From Paraperibacillus marinus (GTDB lineage: Bacteria; Bacillota; Bacilli; Bacillales; DSM-1321), in NCBI RefSeq assembly GCF_046237605.1, contig NZ_CP143542.1:744001-808000 (forward strand): 64,000 nucleotides of DNA, given 5' to 3'. Positions 8,033 through 15,299 of this stretch are shown in pieces. Numbering within the stretch: the first letter of the stretch is position 1; every line of letters begins with the position of its first letter. Position numbers and translations under genes: made by a program. The notes under the pieces are model-generated. The model saw nothing but the letters and a program-made list of their open reading frames with translations, made no database searches and had not been told where the DNA came from.

Positions 8033-9496
8033 ATGAATGTCTTTACAAAAAGAAATTCTGCAAGGATAGGATTGCTGGTCCTTATATTTCTAATATTCTA
8101 TGGAGTTACTTTTTATTATTCAGCTCAAAAAGCATATGTTCCTAAAAAAGGAGTACTGACGGATGTCAGCCGGCTGATGCCTGTCAAAGTCAAACGTATC
8201 GCTGCTGAGACAACGGAAGAAGGAATTAAAGAAACCGTCCGGGAGGCGGCGGAACATGACCTAAAGGTATCAATAGCGGGCAAAATGCACAGTCAGGGCG
8301 GGCATACATATTACCGTGATTCTGTTGTTATTGATATGACCGGCTTTAATAAAGTCCTTGAGGTGAATCCTGAAAAACAAACCGTCCGTGTCCAGAGCGG
8401 CGCCACCTGGGATGATATCCAGAAGGCCGTCAATCCATATGGTCTCGCAGTCAAGGTGATGCAGTCGCAGAATATCTTCACGATCGGCGGCTCCCTGTCT
8501 GTCAATGTCCACGGCCGGGATATAAGGAATGGCTCCTTGATCAGCACCGTCCGCAGTTTCAGGCTGCTAAAGCCGGATGGGAAGATCATTCATGTATCCA
8601 GGACAGAAAACAGCGATTATTTCCCGTATGTGATTGGAGGATATGGTCTATTTGGAGTCATCCTGGACGCTGAATTAGAATTGACGCGGAATGAACTATA
8701 CAGCATGAGGTCGAGCGTCATGAGCTATGATGAGTATCCGCGCTTCTTCAAAGAAAAAGTAAGGGGAGACAAGGCTGTCCGCATGCACCTCGCCCGGATA
8801 TCGACTGCACCCGATGGATTCTTGAGGAATATGTATGCTACAGATTATATGTTGGCCGATAATCAGGACCGCCTGAAGGATCATGAAATTCTAAAGGATG
8901 ACAGCGGGACGACGGTTACAAAGCCGATGCTGGGTTTGTCGAGGAAGTCCGGCTGGGGGAAGGATCTTTTGTGGAATCTTCAGCAGAAATACTTTCTGTC
9001 AAAGAACGGTGACCTGATATCACGTAATAATGTCATGAGATCAGAGTCAGCTTTTCTCGAATACTATGATGAAAACAGCACAGATATCCTGCAGGAATAT
9101 TTTGTACCGGTAGATGAATATCCAGCTTATATAGATGACCTTCGCAGTCTGCTTGAAAAAGAGGATCTCAATCTTCTCAATATAACTGTCAGATATGTCG
9201 AAAAAGACAATGAAGCTGTTCTGTCTTATTCAAAACAGAATATGTTTGCCCTGGTGCTCCTGATTAACCAGGGGCTGACAAAGGAAGACCGGACCGAGAC
9301 GGAGCGGACTGTCAGAAAGATGATTGATGTCACACTGGATCATAATGGGAGCTATTATCTTCCTTATTTTAAGTATCCAACAAAAAAACAAATGCAAATA
9401 GCCTATCCAAGGACACGGGAATTTTTTGAACAAAAGCGGAAAGTGGACCCAGGTGAGCGGTTCATGAACTATTTTTATGAGGAGTATGGCAAATGA
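8033..9496 (+). CDS. Membrane-anchored FAD-dependent oxidase
   Basis: The 487-residue protein has one N-terminal transmembrane helix (residues 12-30) and then a PCMH-type FAD-binding domain (about 60-230) with MPVKVKRIA entry, GKMHSQGG, VQSGATWDDIQ, and the FAD-contacting TIGGSLSVNVHGRD and GGYGLFGVILDAELEL. The C-terminal part resembles the substrate domain of FAD-linked oxidases (glycolate oxidase, DprE1 or cytokinin dehydrogenase type) and ends DPGERFMNYFYEEYG, a common ending of that group. The active site probably faces outside. It overlaps the next gene by 4 bases (ATGA), so the two are translated together. The substrate is unknown. Confidence 0.85.
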   Translation: MNVFTKRNSARIGLLVLIFLIFYGVTFYYSAQKAYVPKKGVLTDVSRLMPVKVKRIAAETTEEGIKETVREAAEHDLKVSIAGKMHSQGGHTYYRDSVVIDMTGFNKVLEVNPEKQTVRVQSGATWDDIQKAVNPYGLAVKVMQSQNIFTIGGSLSVNVHGRDIRNGSLISTVRSFRLLKPDGKIIHVSRTENSDYFPYVIGGYGLFGVILDAELELTRNELYSMRSSVMSYDEYPRFFKEKVRGDKAVRMHLARISTAPDGFLRNMYATDYMLADNQDRLKDHEILKDDSGTTVTKPMLGLSRKSGWGKDLLWNLQQKYFLSKNGDLISRNNVMRSESAFLEYYDENSTDILQEYFVPVDEYPAYIDDLRSLLEKEDLNLLNITVRYVEKDNEAVLSYSKQNMFALVLLINQGLTKEDRTETERTVRKMIDVTLDHNGSYYLPYFKYPTKKQMQIAYPRTREFFEQKRKVDPGERFMNYFYEEYGK

Positions 9497-10047
9497 AATG
9501 GCTGATCAGCTCTCAAAGCATAGCCCTCATGGCCTCAAGTGTCACCTTTCCTTTTTACCTGCTGTTCATCAAGAATCTAGGATCGAGTTACACTTCATTC
9601 GGATTTGCCTATGGACTGTTTATTCTGAGCTCTGCATTTTTCCATCTCCCCATTGGAAGGGTCCTTGACAGGACAGGCAGCAAAAGCCTGCTGATCCTAT
9701 ACTCCTTTGGAATGGCAGTGGTCTACTTATTCATCCCTTTGCTGACAAGCCTCAGTCAGGTTTATATCATACAGATCGTCCTCGGGTTCCTCGGCGGTCT
9801 GCAGAAAACGGCTGAGAAAGGGATGGTAGCTGAATTGACAGAAGGAAAGCAGAGAGGCAGGCAGATTGGAGGCTATCATTTCTGGACATCCCTCTTTTCG
9901 GCCGCTGCTGTTTTTGCTACTGGCCTGCTTATTGATTTTTTTACAGTTAATGCCCTTTTTTATATAGCTTCCATCTTCTTTCTTGGGAGCGGGCTGATTC
10001 TGTTAAAAAGTCCGGCTGTAAACTCAGCATTTGTTAAAAAAATGTAA
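9493..10047 (+). CDS. Half-size MFS-like membrane protein
   Basis: The 184-residue product looks like the N-terminal half of a major facilitator transporter: about six hydrophobic segments, an MFS motif-A-like loop GRVLDRTGSKSLL between helices 2 and 3, and helix 6 ending at GLILLKSP. A normal MFS protein has about 400 residues and 12 helices. The reading frame ends with TAA at 10047 and nothing resembling a C-terminal half follows, so it is either a real half transporter that would have to dimerise or a truncated gene. Translation is coupled to the FAD oxidase by an ATGA overlap. Confidence 0.75.
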   Translation: MKWLISSQSIALMASSVTFPFYLLFIKNLGSSYTSFGFAYGLFILSSAFFHLPIGRVLDRTGSKSLLILYSFGMAVVYLFIPLLTSLSQVYIIQIVLGFLGGLQKTAEKGMVAELTEGKQRGRQIGGYHFWTSLFSAAAVFATGLLIDFFTVNALFYIASIFFLGSGLILLKSPAVNSAFVKKM

Positions 10048-10054
10048 ATGGAAT

Positions 10055-10079
10055 GTTTACGGGAATATGGCCGGGGTAT
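10055..10079 (+). promoter_or_regulatory. Sigma-B type promoter
   Basis: GTTTAC at 10055-10060 and GGGTAT at 10074-10079 are separated by 13 bases. This matches the sigma-B consensus GTTTAA-N12-15-GGGTAT at 11 of 12 positions. The predicted start of transcription is near 10087, about 40 bases before a 34-codon ORF. Confidence 0.75.
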
Positions 10080-10127
10080 ATAAAGAAGGCAGCGCCAAAA
10101 TACAAAATATGAAGGGACTGGGAAGCG

Positions 10128-10232
10128 ATGTATCGACCAACAGCGACTTCAAATGGAGTATCGGGCAATGCGTGGCAAGGATTATATACCTGGCGTAACA
10201 AAGGGACGCTGGTCCTTAATCGATATACTTAA
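10128..10232 (+). CDS. Small 34-residue protein, probable general stress gene
   Basis: ATG 10128 opens a 34-codon frame (starts MYRPTATSNGVSGNAW, ends LVLNRYT) with AGGGACTGGGAAG upstream as a modest ribosome site. It is bracketed by a sigma-B type promoter (10055-10079) and a perfect terminator (10286-10319), so it is a compact transcription unit of its own. The peptide is aromatic and Thr/Asn-rich, without an obvious membrane helix. I do not recognise it. The transcript could also act as an RNA; the ORF assignment is inferred. Confidence 0.5.
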   Translation: MYRPTATSNGVSGNAWQGLYTWRNKGTLVLNRYT

Positions 10233-10285
10233 TATCGATTCGGCCGCAGGTTTTTAAAACATTGCCATTCCTAATTTTAGGAATG

Positions 10286-10319
10286 AAAAAGGGTGCAGAC
10301 AGCTGTCTGCACCCTTTTT
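10286..10319 (+). terminator. Perfect hairpin terminator
   Basis: A 12 bp perfect inverted repeat, GGGTGCAGACAG and CTGTCTGCACCC, with AAAAA before and TTTTT after. It can work in both directions. Confidence 0.9.
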
Positions 10320-10360
10320 CATGGCATAAAAACCGCGGCTGCATAAAATAATATAACAGG

Positions 10361-10389
10361 TTGAAAGACCAAGGAAATAAAGGTATAAT
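10361..10389 (+). promoter_or_regulatory. Sigma-A promoter of the first ABC-F leader
   Basis: TTGAAA at 10361-10366, a 17-base spacer and TATAAT at 10384-10389. Transcription should start near 10396, about 30 bases before the leader ORF and 475 bases before the ABC-F start codon. Confidence 0.8.
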
Positions 10390-10425
10390 TATCTCATAAT
10401 TTAGACGATTTAAGGAGGTGAAGAG

Positions 10426-10551
10426 ATGGAACGTTATATTGGGATGCGCGCGCAATTTCTGGATTATACTTATATTTGCCGTGCGATTTTTCATGCAGTT
10501 GTTTTTAAAGGGGGAAGTCTGCCCTTTTTTAAAAACTGCATAGCCCGATAA
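10426..10551 (+). CDS. Leader peptide upstream of ABC-F gene
   Basis: A 41-codon ORF (starts MERYIGMRAQFLDYTYICRA) with an ideal ribosome site, TAAGGAGGTG, 6 bases before ATG 10426. Its 3' half coincides with an inverted repeat (TGCAGTT..., 10495-10540, closing at AAACTGCA). It is followed by two terminators at 10592 and 10626. ABC-F antibiotic-resistance genes in Gram-positive bacteria are often controlled by ribosome stalling on such a leader ORF, which opens a downstream terminator. The role here is inferred from this arrangement, not from the peptide sequence. Confidence 0.6.
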   Translation: MERYIGMRAQFLDYTYICRAIFHAVVFKGGSLPFFKNCIAR

Positions 10552-10591
10552 AACGTAAAGATATCTCTTCTCCGCTTATATAGATCATGAG

Positions 10592-10615
10592 AAAGGGGCT
10601 CTTTGGCCCCTTTTT
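10592..10615 (+). terminator. Leader terminator 1
   Basis: GGGGC/GCCCC stem with loop TCTTTG and a following TTTTT. It lies 41 bases after the leader ORF stop and is a candidate attenuator. Confidence 0.75.
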
Positions 10616-10625
10616 GCTGTTTTTT

Positions 10626-10667
10626 AAGCCCACGGAAAAGTCATCTCTTTTCCGTGGGCTTTTTTTT
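10626..10667 (+). terminator. Leader terminator 2
   Basis: A 15 bp perfect stem, AAGCCCACGGAAAAG and CTTTTCCGTGGGCTT, followed by eight T. Being directly after terminator 1 it makes a tandem block that would stop nearly all untreated read-through into the ABC-F gene. Confidence 0.9.
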
Positions 10668-10830
10668 CTGGAAAAGGGGTGGAGCTGACATAGCAAAAGG
10701 TTTTTAAGAGAGGGTGAACATCATTTGTTTTGCTGTCATACCCGTCCTGCCTTTTTCCGCTCTACCGCCTTATTATGTTTGTTCCTGCTCTTGTCCAGTT
10801 CCTTGCTGGTGGGAGTAAAAAATGTTGTTT
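10665..10830 (+). repeat. Dispersed element of about 165 bp, copy B
   Basis: Starts TCTGGAAAAGGGGTGGAGCT, contains GTGAACATCATTTGTTTTGC, CCGCTCTACCGCCTTATTAT and GTTCCTGCTCTTGTCCAGTT, ends near GGGAGTAAAAAATG. It lies between the attenuator block and the ABC-F start and accounts for the non-homologous upstream extension of that reading frame. Confidence 0.85.
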
Positions 10831-10870
10831 AATGTGCAAGAACCAAAATTATGATGGAAATGAGGATCTG

Positions 10871-12778
10871 ATGATGATAGTATGCAGCCTGCAAAAGATA
10901 AGCAAAATGTTCGGAGGCACTAAAATATTTGAAAATCTCTCTCTGGAGTTTCACGAGGGGGAAAGGATCGGCCTTGTCGGAAGAAACGGGAGCGGCAAGA
11001 CTACAGTCATGAAATTACTCTCAGGAAGTGAACAGCCTGATGAAGGAGTCATCTCCATAAAGAAAACAGCGAAGCTTGGGTACCTTGCCCAGATTCCTTC
11101 CTTTGAAAAAGGGATGACGGCCGAAGAAGTCCTGCGGTCTGCTTTTTCAGATACGATCGCACTAGGTAAGAAGATGAAAGAGCTCGAAGACAGGATGGCA
11201 GGGGAAGGTCAGGACTTAGACAGAATCCTTGCTGAATACGGGACTCTGCAGGAGAGGTTTACCTTGCTTGGCGGCTATGAAATTGATTCGCAGGTAGCCA
11301 GGATATCAGCAGGATTGAATTTACAGCGCCTGATGGATTCGGATTTTGAAACATTGAGCGGAGGAGAGAAGACGAAGGTCTGCCTTGGCATGCTGCTGTT
11401 AACTTCCCCGGATGTCCTGCTGCTTGATGAGCCGACCAACCATTTGGATATTAGTGCCGTTGAATGGCTGGAAGAGTTTTTGAAGGAATATCGCGGCACA
11501 GTGGTGGTTATATCCCATGACCGTTATTTCCTTGATGAAGTGGCAGTGAAAATCATAGACCTTGAAGATGGGGAAGCCGTTGTCTACCACACCAATTATT
11601 CCGGCTTCGTAAAGGAGAAAGAAGCCCGGCTGCTTGAAGAATTCCAGGCTTACCAGGAACAGCAGAAAAAGATTAAAAAAATGAAGGAGGCCATAAAACG
11701 CCTGAGAGAATGGGCGAATCAGGCTAACCCTCCAAATGAAGGACTTCATAAACGGGCGAGGAACATGGAAAGGGCCTTAGAGAGAATGGAAAAGCTGAAG
11801 CGTCCTATCCTTGACCGGAAGAAAATAGGGCTGAGCCTTGAATCAGGCCAGCGAAGCGGCAAGGATGTGGTGTCCATATTGAATGCCAGTAAGAGTTTCG
11901 GGGATAAATCTTTATTTGAAGGCCTCGACTTCCAGCTTTATTTCCAGGAAAGGGTTGCAATAGTCGGGGATAACGGTTCGGGAAAATCGACCATCCTGAA
12001 GGCCATACAGGGTGAATTGACTTTGGATGCAGGAGAAATCCGTGTAGGCAGCAGTGTCAAGACGGGTTATTTATCACAGCATCTTTTCCTCCAGAATACT
12101 GAACAGACCGTCATTGAGGCGTTTCGCGAGGATATCGTGATGACAGAAGGAGATGCCCGCCATGTGCTGGCCCGGTTCCTGTTTTACGGACCTGCGGTAT
12201 TCCGGAAGGTCGGGCAGCTCAGCGGCGGAGAGAGGATGCGCCTTAGACTGGCTGTGCTCATGCATCAGGATATCAATCTGCTGATCCTTGATGAACCGAC
12301 CAACCATCTCGATATCGATTCCAGGGAAGTGCTCGAGGAAGCGCTTGAAGATTTTAGCGGGACGATCCTCTGTGTTTCCCATGACCGGTACCTTCTCAAT
12401 AAACTGTTCCATAAAACATGCTGGCTGAATAATGGAAGTCTTCATACTTTCCCCGGCAGCTATGACTGGGCCAGGAGAAAGCTCATGGAAATGAAGAACA
12501 GGGAAGGGGCTGCGGAAACAGTGAAGAAAGAAAAAGCATCTGCCGGCGGCAAGCCCTGGCGGGATAAAGCCCTATTCTCTTCGGGAAAGTCTAAAAAGGA
12601 TATTTCGGATCTGGAACAGGAAATGGAGGAATTGGAAGCACGGCTGAATGCCCTTGCCAGGTCCATGGAGAGGGAAACAGATCTGAATCGACTGCAGGAG
12701 CTATATAAGGAGCAGGCAGGACTGGAGGCTGAGCATTCCCGGCTTTATGAGGAGCTTGAACAAATTCTGGAAGGATAA
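10871..12778 (+). CDS. ABC-F ribosome-protection type ATPase
   Basis: The 635-residue protein has two ABC ATPase domains and no membrane helices. Domain 1 shows Walker A GRNGSGKTT, signature LSGGEKTK and Walker B LLLDEPTNHLD; domain 2 shows GDNGSGKST, LSGGERMRL and LILDEPTNHLD. A charged linker (about residues 245-325) joins them, and a coiled-coil C-terminal extension (SDLEQEMEELEARLNAL) follows. ABC-F proteins bind the ribosomal E site and displace antibiotics or resolve stalls. ATG 10871 follows TGAGGA; the upstream frame lies in the repeat. The leader ORF plus terminators suggests an antibiotic-inducible resistance factor rather than a housekeeping EttA- or Uup-type protein. Drug specificity cannot be read from the sequence. 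Confidence 0.9.
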   Translation: MMIVCSLQKISKMFGGTKIFENLSLEFHEGERIGLVGRNGSGKTTVMKLLSGSEQPDEGVISIKKTAKLGYLAQIPSFEKGMTAEEVLRSAFSDTIALGKKMKELEDRMAGEGQDLDRILAEYGTLQERFTLLGGYEIDSQVARISAGLNLQRLMDSDFETLSGGEKTKVCLGMLLLTSPDVLLLDEPTNHLDISAVEWLEEFLKEYRGTVVVISHDRYFLDEVAVKIIDLEDGEAVVYHTNYSGFVKEKEARLLEEFQAYQEQQKKIKKMKEAIKRLREWANQANPPNEGLHKRARNMERALERMEKLKRPILDRKKIGLSLESGQRSGKDVVSILNASKSFGDKSLFEGLDFQLYFQERVAIVGDNGSGKSTILKAIQGELTLDAGEIRVGSSVKTGYLSQHLFLQNTEQTVIEAFREDIVMTEGDARHVLARFLFYGPAVFRKVGQLSGGERMRLRLAVLMHQDINLLILDEPTNHLDIDSREVLEEALEDFSGTILCVSHDRYLLNKLFHKTCWLNNGSLHTFPGSYDWARRKLMEMKNREGAAETVKKEKASAGGKPWRDKALFSSGKSKKDISDLEQEMEELEARLNALARSMERETDLNRLQELYKEQAGLEAEHSRLYEELEQILEG

Positions 12779-12972
12779 AAAATATTCTTGACATTGTATC
12801 TGAATTTTCATATAATTTAGTCTTTTGTTTTTTTCAGATACTTTCTTTACTACATGGAAGGCTAATGGTAATATGTAAGGCGGGACAATTTTCAAAAGAT
12901 TGGGAATTCCCATTGAAAAAAAGTGAAGCGCATTAAGCAGCTTCATATAAGGTATAAAAGGGGGATTTTTAC

Positions 12973-13473
12973 ATGAAAAAGATTTTAATGTTAGGATCAG
13001 CGCTGGCACTTGCCATCGGTTTGACAGCTTGCTCTGACAAAGAAGACAAAGCTTCTGGAAACAAAGAGACAGCAAAAGAAGAAAAAACAGATGTATCAGG
13101 TTCACTGCTTGATTTCTACCTAAACCTAAAAGCCAAAGTCAATGCAAAAGACAGCGATCTTAATGCATATGAAGGATCAGAAACAACACCGCCTGCTGAA
13201 GCAAAATCGAAAGCAGCCGCTTCTGCTGAAGCTGTAGCCGCAGAAATCAAGACAGTTACAGTTCCTGCTGACTTGAAAGGCCAGAAATCTGACCTGGAAG
13301 CCGCTCTTAAGGACTTCACAGATTCCTATACGGCCAAAGCCGAAGAACTCAAGAAAGACAAACCATCATTAGATGCTGCTAACGAAACTTTCACAAAAGG
13401 CGAAGAAAAGCTTAAAAAAGTTTTCGAAGGCCAAAAGCTGGTAGCTCCGACTTTCAGTGCTGAACTTCAATAA
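12973..13473 (+). CDS. Small lipoprotein of unknown function
   Basis: The 166-residue product has a lipoprotein signal peptide (MKKILMLGSALALAIGLTAC) with a LTAC lipobox, so the mature protein would be anchored to the outer face of the membrane through Cys20. The mature part is Lys, Ala and Glu rich and predicted helical, with an acidic-basic low complexity start (SDKEDKASGNKE). GGTATAAAAGGGGG lies upstream of ATG 12973. It is monocistronic with a terminator at 13485. I do not recognise a named family; it resembles the YkyA-type or generic helical lipoproteins of Bacillus only in general form. Confidence 0.8.
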   Translation: MKKILMLGSALALAIGLTACSDKEDKASGNKETAKEEKTDVSGSLLDFYLNLKAKVNAKDSDLNAYEGSETTPPAEAKSKAAASAEAVAAEIKTVTVPADLKGQKSDLEAALKDFTDSYTAKAEELKKDKPSLDAANETFTKGEEKLKKVFEGQKLVAPTFSAELQ

Positions 13474-13484
13474 TGATAACTTTG

Positions 13485-13516
13485 GACCGCTATCCTGATG
13501 GATGGCGGTCTTTTTA
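13485..13516 (+). terminator. Terminator of the lipoprotein gene
   Basis: GACCGCTATC pairs with GATGGCGGTC (one mismatch), loop CTGATG, followed by TTTTTA. Confidence 0.85.
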
Positions 13517-13744
13517 GTATCTCAGATCACCGTTTAGGGGTCAGGGCGTCCCTGATGTATGACTTGGTGCCGGGATGCCGGATTGCCATAAGTGGAAGTC
13601 CAGATGGTTAAAATAAAGGATTATAAGATGATATGCGCTAACAATCAGGCGGAACATGGATATTTTAGATGAAAAATAACCTTTCTCCCTGAAATGGGGC
13701 ATATCTGAACTGTCAGCAAGAATCAAAGATAGGAAAACTAATAG

Positions 13745-13878
13745 TTACTATCCGAAACAGGTACTTTACTATCCGAACAGAGTGTTTTACTCGCCGAAAT
13801 GAAAATTTACTATCGGAAAAGGGTACTTTACTCGCCGAAATCGAAATTTACTGTCTGAACAGGATACTTTACTCGCCA
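13745..13878. repeat. Second array of 20-21 bp repeats, reverse orientation
   Basis: Seven units with cores TTTACTATCCGAA or TTTACTCGCCGAA start at about 13745, 13764, 13785, 13805, 13826, 13846 and 13867. These are the reverse complement of the 3.05 kb motif; two core versions, ACTCGCC and ACTATCC, alternate. The array lies between the convergent lipoprotein and mreBH genes. Confidence 0.9.
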
Positions 13879-13936
13879 AGCAATCATCACCAGCTAGACA
13901 CTGTACTTTTTCCTGTCATTCCGATGACAGCAAAAT

Positions 13937-13978
13937 GGAAGAAGCCCATGAGATTTATAATCTCATGGGCTTCTTCTA
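13937..13978 (-). terminator. Terminator of mreBH
   Basis: A 17 bp perfect stem, GAAGAAGCCCATGAGAT and ATCTCATGGGCTTCTTC, with a TTATA loop. On the minus strand it lies about 50 bases after the mreBH stop. Confidence 0.8.
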
Positions 13979-14026
13979 CATTCGATCTTTCTTTTTTGGA
14001 GAGCCGGGCACTGCTGTGCTGAATGC

Positions 14027-15034
14027 TTATCTGGCTGCTTTCTGCAGTTTATGGATAACATCAAGTGAGCGGCCGGTCCCGATTGCAACGGCTTCAAGCG
14101 GGTTTGGCGCTATGTGGACCGGCACTACGATTTCATCGCTGAGCCATTCCTGAATGCCGTTCAGAAGGGCGCCTCCGCCTGTTAGGATGACACCCTGGTC
14201 GACGATGTCGCCGCTTAGTTCTGGCGGGCAGTCTTCCAATGTGGCGCGGATGGCTTCAAGAATATGCAGCAAAGATTCTTTGATGGCATCTTGAATTTCA
14301 TAGGATGCCAGAGAAATAGTTTTTGGCAGCCCGGTCACAAGATCGCGTCCGCGCACTTCCATGGAAAGTTCCTCATGCTTAACCAGGCCGTATCCAATTT
14401 CCATCTTAATTTTTTCTGCCGTTCTTTCTCCGATAAGGAGGTTGTATTTCTTTCTTACATACTGGACGATGTCCTCGTCAAGCTGATCGCCGCCGATCCT
14501 GATAGAGTTGCAGGATACAACGCCGCCGAACGAAATGATGGCAACTTCAGTGGTGCCGCCGCCAATGTCGACAACTACGTTTGCAATTGGCTCGTCGACT
14601 GGAAGGTCTGCACCGATGGCTGCTGCTACCGGTTCTTCAATCAGATGCACCTGTTTGGCACCGCAGCTCTTGACTGAGTCATGGATGGCACGTCTTTCGA
14701 CAGATGTAGATCCTGAAGGTGTGCATACCACTACATTTGGCTTCCTGATGGAGAAGCCGAGTTTGCGTCCTGCTTGTTTCATGATATGCTTCAGCATCTG
14801 GCTTGTTACATCAAAATCTGCAATGACTCCATCTTTTAACGGGCGCACGGCCACGATGTTTCCTGGAGTCTTTCCTATCATATTTTTTGCTTCTGTCCCG
14901 ACCGCAAGAACCGTTTTTGTTTCTGTATCTATGGCAACCACGGATGGTTCATTAAGGACTATGCCTTTATTTTTACTATAAACAAGTATATTTGCGGTTC
15001 CTAAATCAATTCCTATTTCACTGTTAGAGAACAT
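14027..15034 (-). CDS. mreBH: Actin-like rod-shape protein MreBH
   Basis: The 335-residue protein forms membrane-associated actin-like filaments that guide side-wall synthesis. Actin fold motifs are IGIDLGTANILVY (phosphate 1), VVDIGGGTTEVAIISFGG (phosphate 2) and ILTGGGALLNGI (adenosine). Length equals the B. subtilis MreBH length as I remember it, and the start MFSNSEIGIDLGTANILVYS is closer to MreBH than to MreB or Mbl. The ATG at 15034 follows AAAGGGTGATT; a GTG 9 bases upstream falls inside that ribosome site. It is a stand-alone gene, as mreBH is in B. subtilis, where it directs the hydrolase LytE. Confidence 0.93.
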   Translation of the reverse strand: MFSNSEIGIDLGTANILVYSKNKGIVLNEPSVVAIDTETKTVLAVGTEAKNMIGKTPGNIVAVRPLKDGVIADFDVTSQMLKHIMKQAGRKLGFSIRKPNVVVCTPSGSTSVERRAIHDSVKSCGAKQVHLIEEPVAAAIGADLPVDEPIANVVVDIGGGTTEVAIISFGGVVSCNSIRIGGDQLDEDIVQYVRKKYNLLIGERTAEKIKMEIGYGLVKHEELSMEVRGRDLVTGLPKTISLASYEIQDAIKESLLHILEAIRATLEDCPPELSGDIVDQGVILTGGGALLNGIQEWLSDEIVVPVHIAPNPLEAVAIGTGRSLDVIHKLQKAAR

Positions 15035-15043
15035 ACTAATCAC

Positions 15044-15262
15044 CCTTTCATAGAGTTTAACCCCATAAATGCATTCTACCTAAAATCAAACTTTTTTGTC
15101 GGTTTCAGCTGATGGTAATTGTTGGTTCAAGTCGAAAATCCTGCCGAAAGTCCAGGATTTTAGTAACAGGTAATTGCAGGAAAGTGGAAGCAGAGGCTTA
15201 CAATGCAGTGGATTATTAAAAGATGAGGTATATTTTGGGTATATGGTCATAAAGAAAAACAG
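15044..15262. other. Intergenic region between mreBH and an MFS gene
   Basis: About 220 bases with no supported gene; it holds the promoter of mreBH on the minus strand. A frame on the minus strand at 15086-15409 has no ribosome site and crosses a terminator. Confidence 0.4.
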
Positions 15263-15293
15263 GAAAAAAGGCTTATCTGGATAGATAAGCCTT
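15263..15293 (-). terminator. Terminator of the MFS gene
   Basis: AGGCTTATCT and AGATAAGCCT form a 10 bp stem with a GGAT loop; on the minus strand it is followed by TTTTTTCC. Confidence 0.9.
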
Positions 15294-15299
15294 CCTAAG

